From NCBI RefSeq assembly GCF_937616625.2, contig NC_065571.1, positions 11,038,501 through 11,102,500 on the forward strand: a DNA stretch of 64,000 nt, in the 5' to 3' direction. Below the pieces are notes generated by a model. The model was not told the DNA's origin and searched no databases. It saw only the letters and a program-made list of their open reading frames with translations. Shown here one piece after another: positions 38,109 through 50,877 of the stretch; position 1 is the first letter of the stretch; each line of letters opens with the position of its first letter. Made by a program: the position numbers and the translations under genes. This stretch comes from Mercurialis annua. Its lineage: Eukaryota > Streptophyta > Magnoliopsida > Malpighiales > Euphorbiaceae.

Positions 38109-38874
38109 TAGGGGTGTAAACGAGTTAGGCTCGTAGTTATTCGAAATCGATTTAAAAAAAATCAAAATTATCTCGAAAGTTTCGAGTCTAGCTTCATCTC
38201 GAATCAAATTCGAGTATCAATATCATTGAAAATCATGAGACTCGCGAGTCTAAATGAGCCTTATATAAATAAATAATAATACTCTATTTTTTTACTATTA
38301 TATTAATTTATATATCTCTAAATTTAAATGTATGTCATATAAATTGATAAAAATATATATTTTACAGTAAAAAAAGTAAAATGCGTTAAATATGATTATT
38401 TTTTAATGGTTATTTTTATTTTTATAAACTCAACTTTTTTTTTTATGAATGAAAATTTAATAAAAGACCATAAGAAGTGGCAAAACGCTTATCTACATCA
38501 AAGTTTCACATAAGAAGTGACAAACAAGTTGCACACTAAAAGCTACAACAAAATGAGAAAGTAAAATATCAGCCAAGTAAGATACAATCAGGACTTCTAA
38601 AAAAGTTCAAACCCGAGTAAGGAAAAGAACGATTACAACAGTTGAAATAAAAGACCGCCTTAATGTGCAACTAGTTTGTTAAAAATTATTTTTTAGTAGT
38701 TATTTCTTTTTATAAACTCAACTGGAGCGAGTTAAAAATTTAAGCTCATTCGAATTCGAAATTAAAAATTTAAACACATTCGAGTTCGAGTTTAAAAATT
38801 TAAATCCATTCGAGTTTGAGCCCGACTTTTAATTTGGCCTAAATCGAGTTCTGTTCAGTTCGTTTACGTCCCTA
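38109..38874. mobile_element. Probable hAT-like MITE with nested retroposon
   Basis: TAGGGGTGTAAACGA at the left and, inverted, TAGGGACGTAAACGA at the right frame a body rich in TCGAGTTCGAG-type repeats, as in hAT-like plant MITEs. Flanking octamers do not match well. A LINE 3' end lies inside it. Confidence 0.55.
38436..38706 (-). mobile_element. 5'-truncated LINE 3' end (minus strand)
   Basis: Starts with poly-T on the plus strand and is flanked by a perfect 17-bp duplication, TTTTTATAAACTCAACT, at 38419-38435 and 38707-38723; weaker similarity extends it to about 40 bp. No coding part remains. Confidence 0.75.
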
Positions 38875-38884
38875 CCCTCATCTT

Positions 38885-39440
38885 CGAACTCTGCCTTTAA
38901 CTAGGGACCGAGACCCATTAAACTCGCCCATGAAGGATTGAGTCCCCATGAATCCGCCCAACAAGAAGACCGAGTCTCAAACGACTCAGTATGCATTGAC
39001 ATTCTGAAATATCAAGATAAAATTCTAAGTTCAAACACAGATCTTATCCAAATTTGAAATCTAAATACAACACTGACGATCTAGAAGGTCCTAAACTCAT
39101 CTTGAAAACTTAGACTTTCTAAAAGACGACTATGAGAATCATATTTCTAGTTGGAATGATACTCCTATTTAAAATCCTATTCCTATTAAAAATCCGTTTT
39201 CTGTTGGGATTCTATTAGGTATGACCTCACCTCACTATCATATAAAGAGTTTGCAGTATTGCCTAAAAGATTATATTGTATTCATTATGATTATTTAAAC
39301 TCAAATAAAGACTAACTTAAACATCAGAGTACTTATCAGACAACCACGTCCGATCAACGTTCTAACCTCTATTTTACAAGTTCACCGATCGAGAAGACCG
39401 ACTTCATTAATTATTATTAGTTAAAACTAAAAATGCGCAA
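38885..39440. mobile_element. Possible LTR-retrotransposon terminal fragment
   Basis: The stretch 39230-39330 resembles the end of many plant gypsy LTRs (short transcript leader, then GACTAACTTAAACATCAGAGT). No partner LTR, primer site or pol was found, so this is a weak call. Confidence 0.3.
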
Positions 39441-41716
39441 ATTTAAAATAAATAATAATATTTATTGTTAAATTATATATAAATTTATAAATAATTATTT
39501 TGTTCTAAAAGAAATTTGTAAGTTTTTATTTTATTCTAAAACAAATATTAAGAATTATTTCATTCCATACCTAATGTATTAATAAAATATACATTTATAA
39601 CTTAATTATTACGTAGCTTATATATTAATTAGTAAAACATAACGAGTAAATATATAAGATATAAAATAATATTTTATTAATATTTTAGTTGGTGCGATAT
39701 ATAAGGTATGCAACACACGAGATATGAAATAAAACATACATTGACGAGTAAAAATATATAAGATATGAAGCAGTTGTTTTATTAATATTTTATTTGGTAA
39801 AAATTTATACGGATAAAACTTATATTGCCAGATAAAGTTTTATTTCTTACCTAGTATACTCAAAGTAAATATTTTTTTGGTAATATTATAAATAAAAAAA
39901 GCTAACGTTGTATCTATTAAAAAGATAGTTCCTTATTTTAATAATTTTTTTTGTTTTTAATAATAATAATAATATAATTATTATTATTATAATTATAATA
40001 TTTTTAAAATATATTTGATTTTTAAAATTATATAAAATAAATAAATTTATGTATTAAAATAAATATTAATTTTAATAATTTGAATTTTTGATCAAGTCAA
40101 CTGACTTCGTTCACCGATGAAAATAGTAATAGTAAATTTGATCAAATTTTAAGAGAAAAAGATTAAATTTTTAAAATATGAGGGGTGACTAGTTAATTGA
40201 GCCTTATCTCGTTGAATTTTAGTTATTTTAATTATTTAAAAAACAAATAGTTCAGAATCCTCTGATATTTACCATATTTTATAATTCCGTGTCTTCTATT
40301 TGCAAATCTAACAATGAAATCCTCCACTTTTTATCTTCGTTAATATTTTAATTTTTTTGTCTGTTTTTGATATTAGTCAACTAAGTTAAAGAACATAATT
40401 TATATAATTTAATTTTAATTTAATATTCAAATTTATTTTTAATATAAATATAAAAAAATATTTCTATACTTAATAAATTTAATGTGTTTTTTATATAATT
40501 GCTTTGATGCTTTAATTTTTCTTATTTTTTAAAATATAGTACTTTTTTAGTATTTAGATTTTAAAAAGAAAGAGAAATCGAAAAAATAAAATAAAAGTAA
40601 ATAAAATATAAGTTAGATTTATTAAGTCATTTAAATTATATAAAATATATTTATTTATATATTTTTCAAGATTAAAAATTTAAGAACTAAAATAAAATTT
40701 AAAATATTTTAATTTAATTGGCTAGCATCAAAAATGACTGGAATGACTAAAATGTTAATGAAAATAAAAATGACCGTCAATATTATTTAATTTTTAAATA
40801 TGAAGAGCGAAAATATAAAGTACATAATATATAAGAAATGTCAGAATAATTTGCTCCTAGTTAAATTTTATACTGCTTGAAATAGAGTTAAAGGACATCA
40901 TATTTGAACAACGTTTTAAAACGAATTCATCATAAGACTGTAAATTAAATATTTTTATGAAATTTCTATTTTACACTGCCATTTATAGTATCAATTCTTT
41001 TTGAATTTTTAGTGTCAGAAGTCAAAACAACAAAGTAATTAAAAAATTTATCCCTAAATAAATGTTGATTATATTTAGGGATATTTACTAAAACCTCCCT
41101 GAAGTAAAACCTAACTAACTAAGCCCCCCTTCACATTTTAAAAATATACAATTTTCTCTCTAACATTTTCTCAAATTCACCCCCTCTGTTAGTTAATGGT
41201 GTCAGTTGACTTGGTTAAAGGATCAAATTGTTTAAAATAATGGTCATTTGAATCTCTAAATTTATTTTTTTGACTTAACTTCAAAAAAATCATAAAAATC
41301 AAATAAATTTTAAAAAATTATTTATAATTGTATATAAAATTATAATTTTAATTTAATTTAAATTAAATTAAATTAATATTTTTAATAATATTTTTTATTT
41401 TTTTATTTTAAAAAATTATAAAATTATGAGTTGACTTTTTTAAAAATTGAAAATTTACTCTTTATTTAGTACATTAATAATTATTTTTTTGTATAAAATT
41501 ATTTGAAAAATATATTTCATCACTAACATATTAATAAAATAAATATTAATGACTTCTTATTTCGTTACTTATATTTTAATGAATAAAACACATAAAATTA
41601 TTTGAAAAATATGTTTCGTCACTTATCCCCTATATTTAATGTATTAAAAGACTTATAATCTTCTGATAATCATAATTGATTTGATAATTTTTTTTTGAAA
41701 TCAATTTGATAAATTT
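39441..41716. other. AT-rich intergenic
   Basis: Apart from the TIR element at 40255-40845, no gene is seen. 41075-41235 looks like one end of another TIR family ('aaaacctccctgaag...agcccccc'), but its partner was not found. Confidence 0.45.
40255..40845. mobile_element. Diverged TIR element
   Basis: Left part (40255-40385) and right part (40725-40845) are imperfect inverted copies over about 120 bases, both carrying 'TTTTTGATATTAGTCAACTAA'-like text. No transposase. Boundaries are approximate. Confidence 0.4.
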
Positions 41717-41732
41717 TAATTTAAAGTGCAGT

Positions 41733-42351
41733 TTTTAAAAATAAGCGCAAGCATGCATCCATGTTGTTCCATTGTGTTGCTGAGTTTCGAAGGAGAAAGG
41801 AGACTGGCCAAGCTGACCCCTGCCGTGTTGCAGCGTTGGAGAAGTGGGAAGCCCCGCCGGTGAATGTGGTTAAAATCAACTCCGATGCAGCAGTAGTTAT
41901 CCAGAAAAACCTGTCTGTGGCAGCTGCGGTGTGTCGCAATTATGCAGGAAAGGTGGTTAAATGCGGAGTGAAGATTTTGCATGGCACTGTGGACGTTGAA
42001 GTGGCGAAAACTTATGGTATTCTATTAGGGTTGCAGCTGTTGGAAGACTTCCAGGGGCGGCAGATAGTGGTGGAATCTGATGCGCTCAATATCATTCATC
42101 GGTTGCAGCAGCCTGGGGCAGTTATAGGCCACACTCAGCTCATCATTGAAGACTGTCTAGACTTAGCTAAGGATAGAGAGGTGGTGTTTCGACACATTCG
42201 GAGAAACGGTAATGTAGTTGCCACGCCCTTGCTAAATGGGGTGTTTTCTTCGGAAAAGATAGATTATTTATCGGTGAAATTCCTTTTCCGGTCAATGAGC
42301 TTGTATTGTCTATTTCTTAATCAATAAAGCTCATTTTTTCTCTAAAAAAAA
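41733..42351 (+). mobile_element. 5'-truncated LINE with 16-bp TSD
   Basis: Flanked by a perfect 16-bp duplication, TAATTTAAAGTGCAGT, at 41717-41732 and 42352-42367. It ends with an AATAAA signal (42323-42328) and a short A tail. Only the RNase H end of a LINE was copied, the usual outcome of aborted target-primed reverse transcription. Confidence 0.93.
41761..42327 (+). pseudogene. LINE C-terminal RNase H-like domain (RVT_3), truncated
   Basis: An open frame of 188 codons matching the end of plant LINE ORF2: KWEAPPVNVVKINSDAAV with the first acidic residue, AKTYGILLGLQLLEDF, VVESDALNIIHRL, FRHIRRNGNVVA. The usual 'N..AH.LA' end is altered to NVVATPLL. The ATG is probably not a real start, since the fragment is a piece of a longer protein. 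It differs from the LINE at 24975 and belongs to another lineage. Confidence 0.8.
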
Positions 42352-42602
42352 TAATTTAAAGTGCAGTACTGAAATAATTACAACAAATGATGAAGATATA
42401 TATACTTATAATGAGAAGAAAGAGTTGACTCTTAAACTCTCATTTTCAAAGAAATTTTCAGTATCTTTTCGATTGGTCCTTAAGGGAAAAACAAAGGCAC
42501 ATGTGTTTTTAAATATTTTGAATTCTGATATGGTGGCAATTGATGTTGGGTGTATCACTTAAATGGAAAAAATAACGCCTAATATATCTAGCAAATCACA
42601 AT

Positions 42603-42788
42603 CAATCATGTTCTTCACCTCTCTTATTCCATTCCCTTTATCCCACTTTCATAATTTTCTAAAAATTTCTCATACATACTAACAAAAAATATTCACAATC
42701 ATGTTCTTCACCTCTCTTATTCCATTCCCTTTATCCCACTTTCATAATTTTCTAAAAATTTCTCATACATACTAACAAAAAATATTCA
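42603..42788 (+). repeat. Perfect 93-bp tandem duplication
   Basis: 42603-42695 and 42696-42788 are identical by eye, beginning CAATCATGTTCTTCACC. The lack of differences points to a very recent event. Confidence 0.95.
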
Positions 42789-42789
42789 C

Positions 42790-45771
42790 AATACTCAATA
42801 ATTCCTAGAATTATCTCCAATATATTCTAAATTTTATTTATCAGCAATAAATAAATTATTTTGTTTAGTACCTCTACTTGGAAATCAAAAGATGTAAGCC
42901 TTTTGTTCAAATTGAAATTTTAATTTTTTAAAAACCACAATCAATTAAAAATTTTAAAAAACTTAATATTTAAACGTAGCGACTAAATTAGTCTGTTTGG
43001 TCAAATTTTCAATTCGATTTTATTATTTTAGTTCAGTTTGCACTAATTTAAAACTAGAATTAAAAATCTAATTTGTTATAATATCAGATCGAATCAAATT
43101 AAATATACAATTCATTTTTAATTATTCAGTTTGATTATTTAATACTATAGTTTAAATATTTACTAACTCTCTGCATCAGCATAGCATAGGTCATTATCTA
43201 ATTACGTACATGCAACAAAATGTTTTTAACCTAATTACAAGATAGTCTAGGATAAGGGTTGACTAAGGAATACCTGACGAATTAATTAAACAAGGCATGA
43301 CTAAGTTGAACAAAGGTTTCCACCAAGTTGACTTTTTTAATGAGACGGTTCTTTCTTTGTTACAACAATATGCTGAATTTGTAGTAAAATAAATATTTTA
43401 AAAAAAGTTTTTGTTTTTTAAGGAAGAAAGTATTAGCTAAGCATAATAATAGAGTTTGCTTACACACAACCCATTTCTTCTGTAAGTGATTATAATTAGT
43501 TGGTTGTGCATAGCTGGTTCGGATTAGAGAATCCAATTGAATCCATCAAATTGATTTTAACAAAAATGTAAATCGAAATCAATCAAACTTTAAACCAAAT
43601 GGCAAAAGAATATAAATATACTCTTATTATTGTTTAGGAATAATTTTTAAATCTCTAATCTAAACATTTGTACTCTGTCCGTTCCAAATTACACTATTCT
43701 AAATTTTGTTATAATTATATTAAATGAAGATAAATATGATATTTTCTTTATAATATTACTAATTCATTTTATCTAAAAGACCTAAATTTTTTAAAATTCG
43801 TATTTGTTCTAAGCTACCTATATATTTAAGATGGAAGAAATAATTATTAGTTCTTCAAATTTTCAAAAAGTCAACTTTGTTTACAAACAGTTGATTAAAA
43901 TTCATTATAATCGTTTTTCATTAGTTAAAAGTTAGATGGTTAAAAAAATTAAATTAAATTGTGTTCCTCAACTTATGCATCTTCTTTTTTCTTTCAAAAA
44001 ACGATAAAACTTATAAACAATTTAATAATTTTTTTAAAATAGTTTATAATCATTTATCTTAAAATAATATATTTATAACTAAATATATTTATTTTAAATA
44101 AGTTTCAAATTTCCAAAATCGTTTCAAGAAATTAATTAGATTCGATATGTTTTGACTTGACTCGATTTACAAATTAAAATATTTTTGTTCGTTATCCAGT
44201 TTGAGCATAAATTTTAGTTTTAAAATCAAACACAAAATATATTAATTTATATTATTTATTATTGAATAAATAATATCAAAATTAACTAATTTGCATATGA
44301 TCTCAATGTTATTATTAATTCGTTTAAACTTATTTCAAATAATGTTAAAAAAATAGTTATAACTATACTATGGTGTAATAAATAATATAAATTATTTTAA
44401 TATATAATTTATATTATTAATAATTTATGAACTTTTATAAAGAAAAATTATAGAGGTCAAATTACATTTAATTTTTGATAATTAAATCCTTAGTCAATTT
44501 ATAAAATTAAGTGAGAAATATGGACATTGGTAAATTTTATCAAACATGAAAAATAAACAATTTATTTTTTTAAATCAAAAAAATTAATAATCATGTCACT
44601 CTTTTTTTCCAGTATAATTGCCCACTTCATCATTATCACTCAATTTTAAAATAATACAATTAATATTATTAAATTTTATTGTGTCTTTAGTTTTCATACT
44701 TTATCCCTATTCGATACAGTCACCATTTTTATTTTTATATATATTTTAATAGATAACAATAAATATTAGCTCAATAGTGAATTTTAAATAAAAAAATATA
44801 AAATAATAATTTTAAAAATTGTTATTTATAAGAAATGTATAAAAAATTTAAAATGAAAAAATCGAAAAAAGTGAACATATATATTGTGACAAAAAGAGTA
44901 TGACATTATGAGTTTTAGTAACTATTCCTAATATTTTAAAAATTGGCTGTCCTATAGGAGATGAAAGAAAGTGAATACATCACATTTTGACAGCCTCTCG
45001 ACCATTTGAAACCTTCATTAACTGGGCAAGCTTTCTTGAGGACTTAAATATTCAGTATTTATCCTATGCATTGGTTGTGACATGTTATATTTATAACAAA
45101 TAAATGAGAATTTGCGAGAATTGTTCTTTTTAATTATTACGTAATTTTTTTTATTAATTATTTCACGTGGCTATGACAACGGTTGCGCGCAATAATTTTT
45201 AAGGGATATATAATCCCTAACCTTTTTGCTGGAAAAGATTTGATTTGACCCATCAACTTTCTTCACATTTAAGAGATGTTTGAGTAAGTAACATATTAAT
45301 GATGCAATAACTTGGTTCCATGGTCGACCCCTAACCCAGCACTCTCAGTAGTTGAGCAACGTTAATGAAGTTTGAGTCAACTCTACCGTACACAGAGAAT
45401 ACAACATACGCAGAGTATACATCTATAGATAGAAAAAAAAATATGTAATTTCATTATAGGGCATTTTTAAAATGATTTTGAAAAAAATATGAATCAGGTT
45501 ACAAATTTTACCTTAAATTTGATAGCAGACAAAAAAAAAAATTAAAATTTTAGTGTAGGAATACTATAGAATTCAAATACTGAATTTACATTTCATTTTT
45601 TTCTTTATAGATAAATATATTTATTTAAATTAATATATTTGTTTTCTTAAAAGAAGTATCATATAAGTTTATTAATTATTATTGTATTTCCAAAAATGCC
45701 TACCCTAAACTAAACAATAACTCTTTTAAATAGTTGGATAATTTTAACCCACAGTCCCTATATTTGGTTTT
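42790..45771. other. AT-rich intergenic, nothing recognised
   Basis: No gene. Low-complexity A/T sequence with short 'aattcgatt/aaatcgaaat' motifs reminiscent of hAT-like MITE debris (about 43000-43150 and 43530-43600). No boundaries could be fixed. Confidence 0.45.
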
Positions 45772-46215
45772 GGGAAGTTTAGATATCTACTCCAAAAATG
45801 AAAATATTTGCACTTTATACCTCAACACGGAAAAGTTACAGAAAATACCTCATGTTTTTTCCAGATTTATGTTTTTACTCTGGGTATTAAAATATTTATG
45901 ATTTTACTCCGTTATCATCTGGTTATCATAAACACTTCTGTAATTTATTTTTTTCGTAGGTTATCATACAATTATCATAACCTTATCATACTTCATCGTC
46001 ATCTAGTTATCATACTGCAGTGTTATGATAACGAGATGATAATGTATTGATACTGACATGATAATCAGACATTGTTTTATCATAACATAATCATAGATAT
46101 TATGATATAACATTATCATCTACGTACCATAAATATTATCATCTCGGTATCATATGATAATATTGTGATAACGTATGATAATATTATGACAACGATATGA
46201 TAATCAAACATTATT
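45772..46215. mobile_element. TTATCAT-rich TIR element, copy C (truncated)
   Basis: The left end GGGAAGTTTAGATATCTACTCC and the next 80 bases closely match the inverted right end of copy B. The body contains TTATCAT units, then ATGATAA units after a centre near 46017. The right half, with GC-rich patch and second TIR, is missing; another repeat starts at 46216. Confidence 0.75.
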
Positions 46216-46453
46216 TTTGGTTCATCAGGTCCCTTAACTTCTATTTAACTTTCTCAGGTTCTTAAACTTTTGTATTTTAGTTCATTAGATCCTTAAACGA
46301 AGATCCATTAAGGACCCAATGAACCAAAAAATAAACAATTAGAGACTTGAGAAAGGCAAATAAAAGTTGAGGACCTGATAAACCAAAAAATGAAAGTTTA
46401 AGGATCCGAAAAAGTCAAATAGAAGTTAAGGGACTTAATGAACCAAAAATATA
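46216..46453. repeat. Imperfect inverted repeat, MITE-like
   Basis: Left arm about 46216-46300 ('ttggttcatcaggtcccttaac') and right arm about 46389-46450 are inverted copies. It abuts copy C and probably represents another, truncated foldback element. Confidence 0.6.
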
Positions 46454-46714
46454 TAGTTTAGGGACCTCAAAATAGGTTTAGCCATTTTATAATTACAATT
46501 TGAAAGAATTGGACTTTGACGGGCAACCAATGAAAGTTGAGGGACCATGGGAGTAAATTACTCAAAGTATTTCGACAGAAACGAGTTTCAAAGGTGGTAT
46601 AACATGGCTGACATATTTGACAGAAATTTCTGATCGTGTATGAACAGCATATACAGGTCAACTTGATTAGTCAGTACCAAATTCATATTTAATTAGTTAG
46701 TTGATAATAATTTA

Positions 46715-47208
46715 GGCTTAATTACTTAAAAAACCCTCACCTTTAACTTTTTTTTCGTTTATACCCTGACCTAGGAAAATTGTCACATATACTCATGACC
46801 TTGTCTGTATGTTTCACCTCTACCCTCGAGGTATTAAACTTACCTCTTTTCATTTGAAAAAAAGTTTAAAATAGTCATTCATTTTTAGTATATATTCTAA
46901 TTACACATCAATGTTATTAATTATACAAAAATTGAATTTTTTTTGAAAATAATAATATTAGCGGTTTTTAATTTTAGGACTTATTTGAGCGTTTTTATAG
47001 ATGAAGTATTTGTTTGTAATTTTTTTATTAGAAAAAGGTATAAAATAACCCTTATATTTAGTTATTTTCAATAAATCATCTTTTTTTTTGAAATTTGGGG
47101 TATAGGTGAAACATAAAGACAAGGTCATGAGTATTTGTGACAATTTTCCTAGGTCAGGGTATAAACGAAAACAAAATTAAAGGTGAGGGTTTTTTAAGTA
47201 ATTAAGCC
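46715..47208. mobile_element. Mutator-like MITE with 10-bp TSD
   Basis: GGCTTAATTACTTAAAAAAC at the left and its inverted copy at the right head terminal repeats of about 110 bp. TAATAATTTA is duplicated exactly at 46705-46714 and 47209-47218. The internal part is non-coding. Confidence 0.92.
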
Positions 47209-47241
47209 TAATAATTTACTCAAACTTATTATTTATTTTAG

Positions 47242-47692
47242 GGCAAAAGGGCTCAAAAACTACCGAGCTTTCAATTTTTTTTCAATAACACCCTCACCTT
47301 GTAATTTTGTCAATAGCACCCTATTTCGTATTTTTCAATTTCAATAGCACCCTAATTGAGAAAATTAGATGATTTGATTACTATAAGGATGAAAATTTTC
47401 AAAAGAACTAAATTTAAAGGTGAAATTATACTTTTTTCTACTTGAACACATTTAAACAAGTCCTTTTAACTTAAAAAAAATTCAAATAAGTCCTCGATAA
47501 ATGAGTTTAATTTGATGATTTAGGGTGCTATTGAAATCGAAAAATACGAAATAGGGTGCTATTGACAAAATTACAAGGTCGGGGTGCTATTGAAATCCAA
47601 AAATACGAAATAGGGTGCTATTGAAAAAATTACAAGGTCAGGGTGCTATTGAAAAAAAAATGAAAGGTGGGTAGTTTTTGAGCCCTTTTGCC
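47242..47692. mobile_element. Mutator-like MITE upstream of gene 4
   Basis: GGCAAAAGGGCTCAAAAACT at the left and its inverted copy at the right, with terminal repeats of over 100 bp that contain subrepeats of 'caatagcaccct'. The flanks TTTATTTTA (47232-47240) and 47693-47701 match; one extra G follows the left copy. The element ends 143 bp before gene 4's start codon. Confidence 0.88.
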
Positions 47693-47835
47693 TTTATTTT
47701 AACACTTTAAACATTCAAGGCGCATACATTTGACTTTATTTCTTTGAAAAAACACCATATTCCAATTTAGTATTCAACAAAAATATAAAATGAATCACAT
47801 AAGAAATGCACCAAAATGACATTCACAACACATCA

Positions 47836-50800
47836 ATGAAGATCTTAACATTTCTCCTCTTCTCTTTAATCTCTATCTTCACCACATCAAATGCCATTGA
47901 CACAATCTCTGCAACTCAATCTATTAGAGATGGTGGTCAGACCATAGTTTCAGCTGGTGGGTTCTTTGAATTGGGATTTTTCAGCATCAATACTGATAGA
48001 TATTTAGGAATTTATTTCAAGAAGATATCTAATGGAACCGTCGTTTGGGTTTCTAATAGAGAAACGCCGCTTACGAATTCTTCGGGTGTACTACAGTTTG
48101 ATAGCAGAGGAAGTTTGATACTTCTAAATCAAGTAAACTCGACGATATGGTCTGCTAATGTATCGAGAGCTCTGCGGAATCCGATTGCGCAGCTTTTGGA
48201 TTCGGGGAATCTTGTTATTCGAGAAGAAAATGATCTTAACCCGGAAAATTACGTGTGGGAAAGTTTTCATTATCCTGACCAAACGTTTATACCTGGAATG
48301 AAGATAGGAAGATTGGCCGGAGGCTTGGAGGTTCGTTTATCGTCATGGAAGAGGCCGGATGATCCTTCGAAAGGCGACTACACTTTTCAACTTGATTCCA
48401 CTGGTTTACAGATGGTTATTGAAAAGAATTCAGTTTTCTCATCTAGATCAGGACCATGGAATGGTGTTGGCCAGAGTGGTTTGCCTTTCTTGAAACCGAA
48501 TCCAATTTATAACTATACAATGGTTATCAGTGAAAAGGAGAGCTACTATACTTTTGACCTTGTTGACAAATCAGTTTTTACCAGAATTGTTTTGAATGAG
48601 AATGGTGTAAATGATCGGTACTTGTGGGTAGATCGGACCCGAGAGTGGCAGCATATCTCATCTGCACCATCAGATTTTTGCGATAGTTACAATATATGTG
48701 GTGCTCATGGCAGTTGTGACATAGGCAACACACCTGTATGTTCGTGTTTGAATAAATTTGTACCGAAAATAGAAAGTAATTGGAATTCAGCGGATTGGAC
48801 AGACGGATGCGTACGAAGGACGCCATTAGATTGTGAGAAAGGAGACGGATTCGTAAAGTATCCACATATTAAATTGCCTGATATGCTGAATTATTCGACA
48901 GATTCAAGCATAACCTTGGAGGAATGTGACGTGATGTGCTTGCGAAATTGTTCTTGCAAGGCCTATGCTAGTTCAAACCTCACAAATGGAATAGGATGCT
49001 TCTTTTGGTTCGGAGACCTTATTGACATGAAACAATTCGATGTAGATGGCGGGCAAGATCTTTACATTAGGATGACTTCTTCAGAATTAGGTAAATATAC
49101 AATCATGAAATATCATAGCACGGAAAATTTAATCAACTTGATTGACTCATAGCATTTCTACTTTTAAATGTAGAAAACCATGGAAGCTCCGGTCACAACA
49201 AAAAAGTGGTGATCATAGCAAGCTTAGTATCATCAGCAGTAATTTTCATGCTTGTTCTGTGTCTAGGCTTCTTCTTACGAAATAAAAAGAGAACGAAGCA
49301 GCAAAATGCACAAGGTACACCTACCGTATTAAATGCTTTATTGATCGTGTAAATTGTAGCGGTCAATTTGTTTTGATGTTCTGATTTGGCTACTTTACAG
49401 GGACATGGGAAAACTATCAAGAAGATAACTACTCTTTTGATAACGATGATGAAGATCTAGAGCTACCTCATTTTGACTTCAGCACAGTAGCTAAAGCTAC
49501 CAATAACTTCTCATTCAACAATATGCTTGGCGAGGGCGGCTTCGGACCTGTGTACAAGGTAACAGAATTAGACAAATCATGCAGTTGATACTGATTTTCA
49601 TCATATATGCTCTATAATTGATGTTTCTCTGCAGAAAGGATCTCAGCTTAATAATATGCAATCTAAATTTTCAGGCCAGTTTTAAATATGGAGAAGAAGT
49701 TGCTGTGAAGAGGCTTTCCAAGGAATCTAGACAAGGGATTGATGAATTTAAGAATGAAGTTAAATGCATAGCCAAACTTCAGCACAGAAACCTGGTCAAG
49801 CTTCTCGGTTACTGCATTCATCAAGAAGAAAGGATATTGATCTATGAATACATGTCTAATAAAAGTCTAGACTGCTATATATTTGGTTCGTATAACTCTC
49901 TAAACCCCAATAGATGTCTTTTTTATAGTTTTATACACAAATATAGAGTCAACATTCACAAGGATTAATCTCCGTAAACAACTTTGACAGATGATGACAG
50001 AAGCAAGCTACTGGATTGGCCAATGAGGTTCCATATCATCAATGGAATTTCGAGAGGACTTCTCTATCTTCATCAAGACTCTAGACTAAGAATTATTCAT
50101 AGAGATCTCAAATTGAGTAACGTCCTACTAGATAATGAAATGAATCCAAAAATCTCAGATTTTGGCATGGCGAGAAGTTTTGGGGGTAATGAAACTGCGG
50201 CAAGTACAAACAGAGTAGTCGGAACATAGTAAGTTTTTGCACCTTTTCCTCTTCTTTCAATTAAACAAAAGAGAAATGCAAGTATTATCACACAATTCTT
50301 AAAAAAATGATCACATTCATTTTATTGTCTGCAGTGGTTATATGGCACCGGAATATGCTATTGATGGACTGTTCTCAGTGAAATCTGATGTATTTAGCTT
50401 TGGTGTTCTGGTGTTGGAAATAATTAGTGGGGAGAAAAACAGAGGATTTACTCATCCAGACCACCAACTTAACCTCGTTGGACATGTAAGCGCTACACAA
50501 TTACTTAAATCTTGATTCTCTATCTTGAAGGTACTATTTATTGTTAGAAATTCATAAAATTTTCAATAAATTTGCAGGCATGGAAACTTTTCAAGGATAG
50601 CAGATACATAGAGCTTATAGACGGAGTAGTAATGGCATCTTGCAATCGATCAGAAGCATTAAGAGCGATTCATGTTGGTCTCTTATGTGTGCAAAATGAT
50701 CCGGAAGATAGACCAAGCATGTCATCTGTTGTTCTAATGTTGAGTAGTGAAGGTCCATTGCCCGAGCCTAAGGAACCAGGATTTTTCACGGAAAGACGAT

Positions 50801-50877
50801 TGTTTGACGCAGAATCTTCTAAACAAGAATCATGTTCTGTAAATGAACTTACAATTACAATGATAGACGTTCGATGA
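47836..50877 (+). CDS. G-type lectin S-receptor-like serine/threonine kinase, SD1 type (gene 4)
   Basis: Exons 47836-49090, 49174-49314, 49401-49558, 49675-49885, 49991-50228, 50335-50485 and 50578-50877 join in frame to 817 residues. An in-frame ATG at 47806 would add ten polar residues in front of the signal peptide; I chose 47836 ([15 protein letters not shown]) because it puts the hydrophobic core at the N-terminus as in the paralogues. B-lectin, S-locus glycoprotein ([13 protein letters not shown]), PAN, transmembrane ([18 protein letters not shown]) and kinase domains are complete. Catalytic residues are present: AVKRL, HRD (D~627), DFG (D~645), APE. Exon 4 begins ASFKYGEE where its relatives have G(T/M)LKDGQE, changing the turn between the glycine loop and the catalytic lysine strand. 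The tail ends [14 protein letters not shown] sits in its proximal promoter. Confidence 0.92.

Noticed and set aside
45808..46050. Open frame of 80 codons, with a mirror-image relative at 37779-38018 on the minus strand
   Set aside because: The similarity arises because both lie in copies of the TTATCAT-rich element; the peptides are translations of the repeat, not conserved proteins.
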